Below, one piece after another: positions 6,592 to 16,613 of a stretch of DNA of 64,000 bases. Source of the DNA: CATQHQ01 sp965243805 (GTDB lineage Bacteria; Gemmatimonadota; Gemmatimonadetes; Longimicrobiales; Gaopeijiaceae); assembly GCA_965243805.1 (NCBI GenBank), contig OZ251577.1, positions 2,852,001 to 2,916,000 of the forward strand, in the 5' to 3' direction. The first letter of the stretch is position 1, and each line of letters begins with the position of its first letter. A program made the translations under genes and the position numbers. The notes under the pieces were generated by a model. It ran no database searches, was not told the origin of the DNA, and saw only the letters and a list, made by a program, of their open reading frames with translations.

Positions 6592-7866
6592 ATGACGACA
6601 GCGGCCATGACCCCGAAAGCACCGCCCGCCCCCGTCGCCTCCACCGTGCCCAGCGATGCCGAGCCCAACGCCGCCGCGGCCTACCTAGCCGAGGCCGAGC
6701 GCTGGTCCGCCCGCAACTACCTCCCCCTGCCCGTAGTGCTGGACCGGGGCGAAGGCGTGTGGGTGTGGGACGTGGAGGGCAACCGCTACCTGGACATGCT
6801 CAGCGCGTACTCCGCGCTCAACCAGGGACACCGGCACCCGGCGATCGTGGCCGCGGCCCAGCAGCAGATGGAGCGGCTGACGCTCACTTCGCGCGCGTTC
6901 CACAACGACCAGATGGGACCGTTCCTGCGCGAGCTCTGCGAAGCGTCGGGCTACGACGCGGCGTTGCCGATGAACACGGGCGCCGAAGCCGTCGAGACCG
7001 CGATCAAGATGGTGCGCAGGTGGGGCTACGAGAGGCGCGGCATCCCCGCCGACCGAGCCGAGATCATCGTCTGCGAGGACAACTTCCACGGCCGGACGAC
7101 CACGATCGTGGGCTTCTCTTCGGAGGACCAGTACCGAGAGGGGTTCGGTCCGTTCACGCCGGGCTTCAAGATCATTCCCTACGGTGACCTGGATACGTTG
7201 CGGGCTGCACTGGGTCCCAACACGGCGGGCTTCCTGGTGGAGCCGATACAGGGAGAGGCCGGCGTGGTGGTCCCACCGGAGGGCTACCTGGCGGGAGCCG
7301 CCGAGATCTGCCGTCGGGAAGGCGTCGCCTTCGTCGCCGACGAGATCCAGACCGGGTTGGGTCGCACCGGCCGCCTCTTCTGCTGCGAGTGGGAAGGGGT
7401 GCGCCCCGACGTGCTCGTCGTCGGCAAGGCGCTGGGCGGCGGCGTGTACCCGGTCTCCGCGGTGATCGCCGACGCCGAGTTCATGGACGTGTTCCGTCCC
7501 GGCGACCACGGCTCCACCTTCGGGGGCAATCCGCTGGGCGCGGCGGTGGGTCGAGCCTCGTTGCGCGTGGTTCTGGAGGAGGAGCTGTCTCGGCGTTCCG
7601 ACGAGCTGGGCGCTTGGTTCGCCGCGCAGCTCCGGGCGATCCCGTCTCCCCACGTCCAGGAGGTGCGCGGCAAGGGGCTCATGATCGGGGTGATGATCCG
7701 CGAGAGCTCCGGAACCGCCCGCCCCTTCTGCGAAGCTCTCCAGAAGCGGGGCGTCCTGGCCAAGGAGACCCACCAACAGGTCGTGCGCTTCGCGCCTCCC
7801 CTAACCGTGGAGCGGTCGCAGCTGGAAGACGCGCTGGTGGAGATCGCCGCCGTGCTGGCGGAGTAA
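6592..7866 (+). CDS. rocD: Ornithine aminotransferase (class III, PLP-dependent)
   Basis: Transfers the delta-amino group of ornithine to 2-oxoglutarate, giving glutamate semialdehyde and linking arginine breakdown to proline. Motifs typical of the family are NYLPLPVV near the start, SAYSALNQGHRHP, ADEIQTGLGRTG, VVGKALGGG (PLP-binding Lys) and STFGGNPLG. About 424 aa from the chosen ATG at 6592. Alternatives are ATG 6523, 18 bases after a TAGATT that could be a -10 box, and ATG 6607; the N-terminal 30 or so residues are low-complexity Ala/Pro/Thr and do not decide between them. Function is confident, the start is not. Confidence 0.88.
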   Translation: MTTAAMTPKAPPAPVASTVPSDAEPNAAAAYLAEAERWSARNYLPLPVVLDRGEGVWVWDVEGNRYLDMLSAYSALNQGHRHPAIVAAAQQQMERLTLTSRAFHNDQMGPFLRELCEASGYDAALPMNTGAEAVETAIKMVRRWGYERRGIPADRAEIIVCEDNFHGRTTTIVGFSSEDQYREGFGPFTPGFKIIPYGDLDTLRAALGPNTAGFLVEPIQGEAGVVVPPEGYLAGAAEICRREGVAFVADEIQTGLGRTGRLFCCEWEGVRPDVLVVGKALGGGVYPVSAVIADAEFMDVFRPGDHGSTFGGNPLGAAVGRASLRVVLEEELSRRSDELGAWFAAQLRAIPSPHVQEVRGKGLMIGVMIRESSGTARPFCEALQKRGVLAKETHQQVVRFAPPLTVERSQLEDALVEIAAVLAE

Positions 7867-7871
7867 GAGGA

Positions 7872-8801
7872 ATCGATTTCCAGGCCGTCGCGCGCCAGTA
7901 CTTCGACAAGCGGGCGCGGGAGGCGGAGGAGAAGCCCAGTCGCTCCGTCGGGCTCGAACTGAGCAAGTCCGCCTGGGACAGCCTTGACGAGTCTCCGGGG
8001 TGCGCTGGCTGTCTGGGGTGCCTGGGGCTGATCGCCTTCTCCTTCATCATCGCCAGCGCGCCCCAGCTGCTGCTGATCGGCGGCCTCGTCGCGGTAGGCG
8101 GCTTCGTCGTCTCGGCGGCGGCTCGGGCGCTCCGCATCCGCAGGCGGGCCGACCACGACTTCAGTGCCTACTTGGCGGGAGACGCGGCGGCCGTGTCCGC
8201 AGTGCACGGCCACGCCCTCCTGCTGCTGCGCCAGAGGGTGCAGGCCCACCGAGCGAAGATGCTGGGTCCCGCCTCGGAGTGGGGGCGCGCCCGGACGCCT
8301 CTGGCCGAGGCCCTGACGGAGGCCGAGGGACGCGTGGCCTATTGGCGCGAACGGCTTCGGGAGGAGCCGGAGAGCGAGATCGCGTCATTGCAGATCAAGA
8401 CGGCGCGATCGCTGCACGCCAAGCTCAAGGCCGCGCTGGCCGCCGTGGACGAGCGGGCTGCGGCTCTTCGCCAGTTCTACCACCGTTGCGAGGCCAAGCT
8501 GGCGGTCATGGACCGGAGCAACAACGACTTGGTGGAGGTCAAGCGGCTTGAAGAGCTGTCAGGCAAGGCCGACGCGGCCATGGCCCACGCCCGGGGCGCC
8601 GTCGAAGGGCTCGCCCAGAGCTTCTTGGCGGAGGCCCACAACATCGCCGCCGCCCTGGGGAGCGCAGATCGCTCCCAGCTGGGAGTCCTGGCCGGCGACG
8701 CGCCGGTCGAGAATGTGGAGTACTTGGCCGACAAGATCCACGCGAGCCGCGAACGGGACCGGGGAACGATTGAGAAGCTGGAGAGGACGCTGCTGGAGTA
8801 G
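7872..8801 (+). CDS. Membrane-anchored coiled-coil protein of unknown function
   Basis: Not recognised. About 309 residues: a short cytoplasmic N-terminus, a small-residue hydrophobic hairpin or double membrane segment (CAGCLGCLGLIAFSFII through LLLIGGLVAVGGFVV, roughly residues 40-85), then a long Ala/Glu/Arg-rich helical region with coiled-coil character to the end. The frame is clearly coding from about 7872 on, yet no ATG, GTG or TTG occurs in frame near the preceding aminotransferase stop. The ATC at 7872, with GGAG about 8 bases upstream, is the most plausible start. Translational coupling to rocD (stop 7864-7866) is likely. The start is a guess. Confidence 0.55.
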   Translation: MDFQAVARQYFDKRAREAEEKPSRSVGLELSKSAWDSLDESPGCAGCLGCLGLIAFSFIIASAPQLLLIGGLVAVGGFVVSAAARALRIRRRADHDFSAYLAGDAAAVSAVHGHALLLLRQRVQAHRAKMLGPASEWGRARTPLAEALTEAEGRVAYWRERLREEPESEIASLQIKTARSLHAKLKAALAAVDERAAALRQFYHRCEAKLAVMDRSNNDLVEVKRLEELSGKADAAMAHARGAVEGLAQSFLAEAHNIAAALGSADRSQLGVLAGDAPVENVEYLADKIHASRERDRGTIEKLERTLLE

Positions 8802-8872
8802 CGGCGGAGCGCCAGGGGGTCGGTCGGGAAGGGGACGAAGAAAAGCTCGTCCGCGAGGCGGCAGGAAGCTCG

Positions 8873-9166
8873 TCAGCGAGGCGGCGGCCCGATTGTTCCC
8901 TGGCGGGACGTGTCGATCTCGGCCACCTCTCCCTCTTCGAAGAGCACGGCGCGGATCTGCCCGTAGAGGAACTCCTTGGCCTCTCGGTCCCGAAGGTTCA
9001 GGCCGAAGTGGTTGATCAGCAGCGTCTGATGCTGGAGCCAGTCGCGCCAGCAATCAGCGCACACCTCTCGCTGGATGCGCTCCCCCAGCTCCGACCGGAA
9101 GGGCGGGCGCTCCAGCGCCGGCGCCGATCTCTTGGAACACCGGCAACAGGTCGTCGTGTCCGCCAC
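8873..9166 (-). CDS. YggX-like Fe(II)-trafficking / oxidative damage protection protein with extra Cys pairs
   Basis: A 97-aa protein matching the YggX pattern (SELGERIQREV, then WLQHQTLLINHFGLNL), a small cytoplasmic family linked to iron handling and protection of Fe-S proteins. The start is the GTG at 9166, with an AGAGGAAG purine tract upstream; the longer upstream frame has no coding character. Unlike E. coli YggX, which has a single N-terminal Cys, this version has CCRC at the N-terminus and CADC in the helix, two C-x2-C pairs that could bind a metal ion. It converges on the coiled-coil gene. Confidence 0.75.
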   Translation of the reverse strand: MADTTTCCRCSKRSAPALERPPFRSELGERIQREVCADCWRDWLQHQTLLINHFGLNLRDREAKEFLYGQIRAVLFEEGEVAEIDTSRQGTIGPPPR

Positions 9167-9344
9167 GCGCTCTTCCTCTCTCCCTCCGGCGCACGATCGC
9201 GCACTCCCGGCGCACGATTTCTCTCTCAAGCCATTAGATTGCACGTGTCGAGCCCGGCGGCAAGTCCAGGCCCCGGGTCCGGCCCGGCGCGGCGAGGGCG
9301 TCGCACCGGTCCCCAGTGGCGCAGTCCTTTCGACGGAGGAAGCG

Positions 9345-9812
9345 ATGCCGCCCCAGCAGTCGCACGGCGCGAACCCGCCCGCTGCGAACCCGCCCGGCGC
9401 GAACAGCGAGGATCCCGTGCTCTCCAAGGAGCAGCTCGCCCACCTGGAGGCCCGGCTGGTGCAGGAGCGGAAGAAGGCCCTCCGCAGCTTGGGCTACTTC
9501 AACGAAGGCGCCCAGCGCGACCGCGGCTCCTCCGACTCGGACTTGGCCGGCTACACCGACCACATGGCCGACCAGGGGACCGAGGCGATGGAGCGCGAGA
9601 AGGCTGCCTCCTTCGCCACCAAGGAAGGTCGCTATCTGTACCGAATCGAAGACGCACTCCACCGCCTGTACACGGACCCGGACAACTTCGGCCGCTGCCA
9701 CGCCACCGGCAGGCCCATCGGCTTCGAACGGCTGGACGCCCTCCCCCACGCCCGCTACTGCATTGAGCACAAGCGGAAGCTGGAGGCCGGAAGCGACGGA
9801 CTGGAGGCCTGA
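9345..9812 (+). CDS. DksA/TraR-family protein with degenerate zinc finger
   Basis: A 155-aa protein. ATG 9345 is preceded by GGAGG (seven-base spacing). A Pro/Asn-rich N-terminus is followed by a helical hairpin typical of DksA-like proteins (LSKEQLAHLEARLVQER and EGRYLYRIEDALHRLY) and a C-terminal finger. In DksA the finger has four Cys; here the positions read C-HAT and C-IEH (GRCHATGRPIGF, ARYCIEHK), so two zinc ligands are replaced. Family members bind in the RNA polymerase secondary channel or serve other regulatory roles; whether this one does is unknown. It converges with rnd, the two stops being 5 bp apart. Confidence 0.75.
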   Translation: MPPQQSHGANPPAANPPGANSEDPVLSKEQLAHLEARLVQERKKALRSLGYFNEGAQRDRGSSDSDLAGYTDHMADQGTEAMEREKAASFATKEGRYLYRIEDALHRLYTDPDNFGRCHATGRPIGFERLDALPHARYCIEHKRKLEAGSDGLEA

Positions 9813-9817
9813 CGGCC

Positions 9818-10981
9818 TTACAGAGCCCGCAACAGTTCCTTGCCCAGCTCCGCGGCTTGCCACTGGCGGACGTCCGCCAACGCTTCCAGTTCGGCCAAAC
9901 TCCTGGGCTTCGCCGTGGCCACCCGTCGCAGCACGCTGTTCGCCATCAGTCGTCCTCGGGCGATCCCCAGCCGCTCCGCCGTGCGATCCCGGGCAGCCTT
10001 GAGGCGATCGAAGGTGGCCTCCTCTTCGCGGGACGGCATCCCGCGCCCCCGCCCGACTCTGGTTGGGTACGGCTCCAGCGCCGCGTCGGCGGTCCGCTCC
10101 ACTTGGGCCATCGCCTCCACCAGTGCCCGGCCCTGCCTGCGGGCCAATCGCGCCGGGAACCCCTTCGTCCTGGCCAGTTCTTCCGTCGATCGGGGACGAG
10201 CCAGGGCGACCGCCATCAGAGCCGCGTCGGACGCCACTCGAAACGGTGCCCGGTCCAAGGCGCGGGCCACGCCGTCACGCCACTCCAACGCCCGCCGCAA
10301 CGCCGTCGCCGAGCGCGGGTCCAGCCGTCGGGCTCCCTTCACCCGCGTCAACGGATTGTCCCCAGGTGCCGCTCCCCCGCCGGTTCGCCCTTCGGCCTCC
10401 GCTTCCACTGCGACCTGCTCCAGCATCCGCCGACACTCTTCTTCCGCCCACGCCTCTCGTCCCAGCCGCTTCAGCGCGCCCTCCATCGCCGTTGCCAACC
10501 TGTGAAGGTGCCGAGTGTCGCCGGCGGCGTACTCGATCATCTCTGCCGGCAGGGGCCGCTTCGCCCAGTCGGCCCGCTGGTACTTCTTGGAGACCTCCAC
10601 GCCCAGATGCCGCTTCAGCAGCGCCTGGAGTCCCACTGCCGGCTCCCCCGCCAGCTCCGCCGCCACCTGGGTGTCGAAGAGGTTCGCCAGGCCCGCCCCC
10701 AAGTCCCGTCGCAACAGCCGCAGGTCGTAGGACGCCCCGTGCATGATCACCCGTCGTCCCGGGTCCCCCAAGACCGGCCCGAGCGTCGCACCCAGCTCCA
10801 CCGCCAGCGGGTCGAGAACGAAGGTCTCCACCTCCGTCGAGAGCTGCACGAGGCAGAGCCGGTCCGAGTACCGATGAAAGCCGGCGGCCTCGCAGTCCAC
10901 GGCCACGTCGCCGCCCCCGGCCAGCGTGCGCGCCACCCTGTCGGCGTCCCGTCGCGTGCGTACGTGAGTAGCGGCGGACAT
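9818..10981 (-). CDS. rnd: Ribonuclease D (3'-5' exoribonuclease)
   Basis: A DEDD-family exonuclease that trims 3' ends of tRNA and other structured RNA precursors; 387 aa from the ATG at 10981. Exonuclease motifs are VAVDCEAAGF (Exo I), LFDTQVAAEL (Exo II) and YAAGDTRHLH (Exo III with Tyr-x3-Asp). Two HRDC-like C-terminal helical regions follow (about residues 210-290 and 310-387), as in full-length RNase D. The frame is open well upstream of 10981, but that part is antisense to the pyruvate kinase gene and is not coding. No strong ribosome-binding site is seen. Confidence 0.9.
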   Translation of the reverse strand: MSAATHVRTRRDADRVARTLAGGGDVAVDCEAAGFHRYSDRLCLVQLSTEVETFVLDPLAVELGATLGPVLGDPGRRVIMHGASYDLRLLRRDLGAGLANLFDTQVAAELAGEPAVGLQALLKRHLGVEVSKKYQRADWAKRPLPAEMIEYAAGDTRHLHRLATAMEGALKRLGREAWAEEECRRMLEQVAVEAEAEGRTGGGAAPGDNPLTRVKGARRLDPRSATALRRALEWRDGVARALDRAPFRVASDAALMAVALARPRSTEELARTKGFPARLARRQGRALVEAMAQVERTADAALEPYPTRVGRGRGMPSREEEATFDRLKAARDRTAERLGIARGRLMANSVLRRVATAKPRSLAELEALADVRQWQAAELGKELLRAL

Positions 10982-11100
10982 GACGGGATCGCGGCTCCGT
11001 TCGCGGGTTAGAGGGGACTGGCGGGGTGCTTGTGCTCTGCACCGAAGGTAGCTTGAATGCCCCGAAGGCCAACGTGCCGCCCCGAACGCTTCACGCTTGG

Positions 11101-11176
11101 CCTCGGCCTTGCTCCACGCCTGGCCCCGGCCTGCTCCACACCTGCCACCGGCCTTGCTCCACACCCGCCACCGGCC
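11101..11176. repeat. Imperfect tandem repeat upstream of pyk
   Basis: About three degenerate copies of a 23-25 bp unit (core cggccttgctccac) lie immediately before the pyruvate kinase ATG at 11184. They could be read as an N-terminal extension of pyk, but the product would be unlike any pyruvate kinase N-terminus, so I treat them as intergenic. Confidence 0.7.
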
Positions 11177-11183
11177 CGCGTCC

Positions 11184-12602
<1,419 letters not shown>

Positions 12603-12603
12603 C

Positions 12604-13380
12604 TTGCAACTCACCTTCCTCGGGACAGGAACCTCCTTCGGCGTTCCGGTGATCGGTTGCGACTGCGCCACCTGCACGTCCAGCGACCCCCGCGACCGGC
12701 GGACCCGCCACGGGGCTCTGGTGGGCCTTCCCAAGGGGAACCTGCTGGTGGACACGCCCCCCGAGCTTCGCCTACAACTCCTGGCCTGCGGCATCGACCA
12801 AGTGGACTCGGTCTGGTACACCCACCTGCACGCCGATCACGTCCACGGCATCGACGACGTTCGTATCTTCTCTACCCGGGGACGGGACCCGGTGCCCACC
12901 TACGTCCCGCAGGCGTTGGAGAAGACGATGAAGACCCGCTTCTCGTACATCTTCGACCCCCGTGCCCGTGTCTCGGTCGGCTCCTCCAGGCCCCGCCTCG
13001 CCCTTCGGACCTACGCCCCCGGCGTCGCCACGGAGGTGCTGGGCGCCCGGATCGTGCCCTTCCTGGTTCCCCACGGGGCCTCGGTTGCCTACGGATTCCG
13101 CGTCGGCCGCCTGGGGTACGTCACCGACGCCAAGCAGCTGCCGCCGCCGGCTCTGCGCATCCTCGACGGCGTGTCGACGCTGGTCCTCAACGCCCTCTGG
13201 CACGGTGACTCCCACTCGGCGCACTTCAACGTGGAGGAGGCGGTGGAGGCGGCCCGCCAGGTCGACGCCGAGCGCACCTTTCTTACCCACATGACGCACC
13301 GCTTGCGCCACGACGAGCTCGCCGCCCGCCTCCCCGAACGAATCGCCCCCGCCTACGACGGCCTGAAGGTCGACCTATGA
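12604..13380 (+). CDS. MBL-fold metallohydrolase, PhnP-like
   Basis: A 258-aa metallo-beta-lactamase-fold phosphodiesterase-type enzyme. The dinuclear metal motif is THLHADHVHGID. An N-terminal zinc-site motif GCDCATCTSSDPRDRR resembles that of PhnP and related cyclic phosphodiesterases; more metal ligands occur at PHGASVAYGF and LTHMTHRL. Start is TTG 12604, one base after the pyk stop. The stop overlaps the pgi ATG (ATGA). The true substrate cannot be told. Confidence 0.82.
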   Translation: MQLTFLGTGTSFGVPVIGCDCATCTSSDPRDRRTRHGALVGLPKGNLLVDTPPELRLQLLACGIDQVDSVWYTHLHADHVHGIDDVRIFSTRGRDPVPTYVPQALEKTMKTRFSYIFDPRARVSVGSSRPRLALRTYAPGVATEVLGARIVPFLVPHGASVAYGFRVGRLGYVTDAKQLPPPALRILDGVSTLVLNALWHGDSHSAHFNVEEAVEAARQVDAERTFLTHMTHRLRHDELAARLPERIAPAYDGLKVDL

Positions 13381-14822
13381 CCGCCCGGCGACCTGTGACC
13401 GCCCGGCGACCTGCGACCGCCCCGCCATCCGCCGACGGCCCCGTCCTGGACTACGGCTCCATGCTGGCCGGCGTGCTCCCCCGCGGCTTCGGCCCGGAGC
13501 GCCTCCTGGCTGGCGGGGACTTGGCCCTGCGCTTCCGCCACGCCTTCGCCGAGACCGAAGTCCGCCGCGACGCTGGCCAGATGGGCTTCTTCGCCCTGCC
13601 CGCCGCCCGCGACCTGGCCGACGCCGCCCGCGCCGCCGCCCAGCCGCTTCGCAACAGGTGCGACGCCGTGGTCGTCGTGGGGATCGGCGGCTCGGCCCTG
13701 GGCGCCGCCGCCCTCCGAGACGCCCTTCTGCCCCCCGGGTGGAACGAGCTCGACGCCACGGCCCGCGGCGGCCTTCCCCGCCTTCACGTCCTGGACAACC
13801 CGGACCCGGACACGGTGGCCGCCCTCATGGACCGCCTCGACCTGGAGCGCACCTTCTTCAACGTCGTCAGCAAGTCGGGCGCCACCGTGGAGACGGCGGC
13901 CAACTTCCTGGTGGCGTGGCAGCGCCTGCTGGACGCCTTCGGCACGGAGGGCGCCCGCCGTCGGGTCCTGGCCACCACGGGCGGCAGCGGCCCCCTGCGG
14001 GAGCTGGCCCGGGAGCTGAGCCTTCCTTCCCTCCCCGTGCCCCACGATGTGGGCGGGCGCTTCTCGGTCCTGTCGCCCGTGGGCCTCTTTCCCGCCGCCG
14101 CCGTCGGCATTGACGTGGACGCGGTGCTGGACGGCGCCGATGCTATCGCCCGCCGCTGCACCTCGCCCGACCCGACGCGCAATCCGGCCGGCATGTTGGC
14201 GACCCTTCTCCACGCCGCCGACGTGGAGGACGGCGCCGGCATCCACGTGCTCATGCCCTACGCCGACCGGCTCCGGTCGCTGGCAGCTTGGTTCCAGCAG
14301 CTCTGGGCCGAGTCCCTGGGGAAGGCCGTCAACCGCGCCGGCTACCGCGTCGAGACCGGCCCGACGCCCCTGGCCGCCCTGGGCGCTCCCGACCAGCACG
14401 CCCAGCTCCAGCTCTTCATGGAAGGTCCCCGCGACAAGGTGGTGGTCTTCCTGGGCCGCGCCGCCCCGGCGCGCGACGTGTCCGTCCCGCGCCTCTTCCC
14501 CTCCAAGCCCGCCTTCTCCTGCCTGGGCGGCAGCACCCTCTTCGGCCTGCTGGACCACCAGCGCAGGGCCACCGCCGAGGCCCTTCGCCGGGAAAGCCGC
14601 CCGAGCATGACGATCATGGTGGACCGGATCGACGCCCGCTCCGTGGGCGGCCTGTTCATGCTCTTTCAGATCGCCGCCGCGTACGCCGGCGCCCTTTACG
14701 GCGTCGATCCCCTAAACCAGCCTGGCGTTGAGCTGGGGAAGACGCTGGCGGCGGGCCTCATGGGACGGCCGGGCGCCGAGCCTCCCGACATTCCCGCGCC
14801 CGACCCCCGTTGGCGAACGTGA
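13377..14822 (+). CDS. pgi: Glucose-6-phosphate isomerase
   Basis: Interconverts glucose-6-phosphate and fructose-6-phosphate. 481 aa. Family signatures are VVVVGIGGSALGA, VVSKSGATVETAANF, DVGGRFSVLSPVG, the active-site region SLGKAVNRAGYRVETGPTPL, and the C-terminal LYGVDPLNQPGVELGK. The ATG at 13377 overlaps the preceding stop. The N-terminus MTARRPVTARRPATAPP comes from a short in-frame tandem duplication and is probably disordered. It belongs with pyk and the aldolase below in central carbon metabolism. Confidence 0.93.
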   Translation: MTARRPVTARRPATAPPSADGPVLDYGSMLAGVLPRGFGPERLLAGGDLALRFRHAFAETEVRRDAGQMGFFALPAARDLADAARAAAQPLRNRCDAVVVVGIGGSALGAAALRDALLPPGWNELDATARGGLPRLHVLDNPDPDTVAALMDRLDLERTFFNVVSKSGATVETAANFLVAWQRLLDAFGTEGARRRVLATTGGSGPLRELARELSLPSLPVPHDVGGRFSVLSPVGLFPAAAVGIDVDAVLDGADAIARRCTSPDPTRNPAGMLATLLHAADVEDGAGIHVLMPYADRLRSLAAWFQQLWAESLGKAVNRAGYRVETGPTPLAALGAPDQHAQLQLFMEGPRDKVVVFLGRAAPARDVSVPRLFPSKPAFSCLGGSTLFGLLDHQRRATAEALRRESRPSMTIMVDRIDARSVGGLFMLFQIAAAYAGALYGVDPLNQPGVELGKTLAAGLMGRPGAEPPDIPAPDPRWRT

Positions 14823-14868
14823 ACGTCGGCGCTTACCTTCACGCTCCCCCGCGCTTCCCCGCAACCAG

Positions 14869-14908
14869 CACAAAGGCCCGCCATGAGCCACAAAGGCCCG
14901 CCATGAGC
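14869..14908. repeat. 20-bp tandem duplication containing a start site
   Basis: The sequence cacaaaggcccgccatgagc is present twice in tandem just before the YtxH-like gene, so two ATGs (14883 and 14903) have the same upstream context. Only the second opens the long frame; the first meets a stop after seven codons. Confidence 0.8.
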
Positions 14909-15316
14909 ACGCCCGAAGAGCAGCGCACGGTAATCATCGAGAAGGAACGAGGCTCGGAGATCGGCGCATTCGTCCTGGGCGCCCTCGTGGGAGCGGGACT
15001 GGCCCTTCTGCTGGCGCCAGGCTCCGGCACCGAGACCCAGCAGCGCATCCGGGAGCACGCCAAGAGGCTTCGAGACGCCACGGAGGACCGAGTGCGCGGC
15101 CTCCGGGACGACTTGGGCTCCCACGTGGCGTCCGCAAAGGGGGTGGTGGAGCAGGGAAGGCAGATCGCGTCCGGCGCCCGTGCCGACCTGGAGGAGAAGC
15201 TGGAGCGCTCCAAGGCCGCCTACCGGGCCGGAGTGGACGCCGCCCGGGAAGCGGCACGCACCCAGCCCAGTCCGGCAGAGGACGCGGAGCCGCCCGAAGA
15301 AGTGGGGGCGTCGTAG
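14903..15316 (+). CDS. YtxH-like small membrane protein
   Basis: A 137-aa protein with an N-terminal membrane segment and glycine-rich turn (SEIGAFVLGALVGAGLALLLAPGSG), the pattern of the YtxH family, followed by a charged amphipathic helix region (residues about 50-120) with coiled-coil character. Homologues are general-stress-type membrane proteins without a known biochemical role. The ATG at 14903 is the second of two in a tandem duplication. Confidence 0.75.
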   Translation: MSTPEEQRTVIIEKERGSEIGAFVLGALVGAGLALLLAPGSGTETQQRIREHAKRLRDATEDRVRGLRDDLGSHVASAKGVVEQGRQIASGARADLEEKLERSKAAYRAGVDAAREAARTQPSPAEDAEPPEEVGAS

Positions 15317-15318
15317 CC

Positions 15319-15978
15319 TTGGAGATATACCTGGACACGGCGAACCTGGCCGAGATCCGCGAGGCTGCCCGCTGGGGCGTCCTGAGCGGCGTCACCACCA
15401 ACCCGACTCTCATGGCTCGCGAGACCGGGGCCGACTTCGAGGAGACGATCCGCGAGATCGCCGCCCTGGTGGACGGTCCGATCAGCGCAGAGACCGTGTC
15501 GGAAGACGCCGACGGGATGGTGGCGGAGGGACTGGAGTACGCCGGGTGGCACCCGAACGTGATCGTCAAGGTGCCAGCCACCACCGCCGGGCTGGAGGCA
15601 GTCTCCCGGTTGGGGGCGCGCAGCGTGCGATGCAACGTCACCCTGATCTTCAACACGGGCCAAGCGCTCATGGCAGCTCTGGCCGGGGCGTTCGTCGTCT
15701 CTCCCTTCGTCGGGCGCCTGGACGACATCTCCCAGGACGGAATGGAGTTGATCCGCGAGATCGCCGCCGTCTTCGAGCAGAACCCGGGGATCGAGACCCG
15801 CATCCTGGCCGCGTCGATCCGCCACCCACGCCACGTGATCGACTCGGCGCTGGCGGGCGCCCACATCGCCACATGCCCGTTCAAGGTCCTCAAGCAGTGC
15901 ATGTCCCATCCCCTGACCGACAAGGGGATCGCCGCTTTCCTCGCCGACTGGCGGGTCCGGCAGTCCTCGCCCTCCTGA
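15319..15978 (+). CDS. fsa: Fructose-6-phosphate aldolase / transaldolase-like protein
   Basis: A 219-aa short transaldolase-family enzyme (TalC/FSA type). Motifs are IYLDTANLAEI, GVTTNPTL, the Schiff-base Lys in VIVKVPATTAGLEA, CNVTLIFNTGQALMAA, and VSPFVGRLDD. The reaction may be fructose-6-phosphate cleavage or transaldolase activity; sequence alone does not separate these. The TTG start at 15319 is three bases after the preceding stop codon region and gives the standard N-terminus. It follows pgi and fits central sugar-phosphate metabolism. Confidence 0.9.
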   Translation: MEIYLDTANLAEIREAARWGVLSGVTTNPTLMARETGADFEETIREIAALVDGPISAETVSEDADGMVAEGLEYAGWHPNVIVKVPATTAGLEAVSRLGARSVRCNVTLIFNTGQALMAALAGAFVVSPFVGRLDDISQDGMELIREIAAVFEQNPGIETRILAASIRHPRHVIDSALAGAHIATCPFKVLKQCMSHPLTDKGIAAFLADWRVRQSSPS

Positions 15979-15980
15979 CG

Positions 15981-16613
15981 ATGCGCCTGCCCTTGCCGAT
16001 GCCCACCTTCGCGTCGGTGCTTGGCGTCCCGTCACTGGTTGCCGCCGTCGCCTCGCTCGCCTCCTTCGCCACCCTCGCTGCCCAGGAGCCGGCGTACGTT
16101 CTCGGCGAGCGTGCCGGTGGGGAAGAGCTGGTCCTCGAAGAGCCCCTTGTAGCCGTGGACGTTCCCTACGTGCTGGTCCACCTAGCTACCAACCGCGTCC
16201 ACCTCATGGACGGCGTCCGGTCGATCTGGTCCGCCCCGGCTGCCACGGGCACCGGCTTCCGCTTGGCCGGCGCCGGAAAGCGCTGGACCTTCACCACCCC
16301 CAAGGGTCTCTTCCGCGTCCGCCGCAAGGAGAAGGACCCGGTCTGGGTCGCCCCCGACTGGTACTTCGTGGAAAGGGACCTCCCAGTCCCCGCCGACAAC
16401 GCCCGCTCGCGACGGATCCCGGGAGCCATGGGAAACACGGCGATCTACCTGGGAGACGGGATCGCCATCCACGGCACCAACGCCCCCGAGCTGGTCCTCA
16501 ACCCGGACCCGGAGCGCCGCAGGGTGTCTCACGGCTGCATCCGCCTGACCGACGAGTCCGCCCGGGAGCTCTATCACCTAGTGGAGGTGGGCACGCCGGT
16601 CCTGGTCTATTGA
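15981..16613 (+). CDS. Exported L,D-transpeptidase (YkuD domain)
   Basis: A 210-aa exported enzyme forming or exchanging L,D-crosslinks in peptidoglycan, or anchoring proteins to it. An N-terminal signal peptide ends near TLAAQEP. The YkuD catalytic motif is intact: HGTNAPELVLN followed by RRVSHGCIRLTD, with Cys and His. It starts two bases after the aldolase stop and its stop overlaps the smpB start (TTGA). The presence of a periplasmic wall enzyme agrees with a diderm envelope. Confidence 0.9.
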   Translation: MRLPLPMPTFASVLGVPSLVAAVASLASFATLAAQEPAYVLGERAGGEELVLEEPLVAVDVPYVLVHLATNRVHLMDGVRSIWSAPAATGTGFRLAGAGKRWTFTTPKGLFRVRRKEKDPVWVAPDWYFVERDLPVPADNARSRRIPGAMGNTAIYLGDGIAIHGTNAPELVLNPDPERRRVSHGCIRLTDESARELYHLVEVGTPVLVY

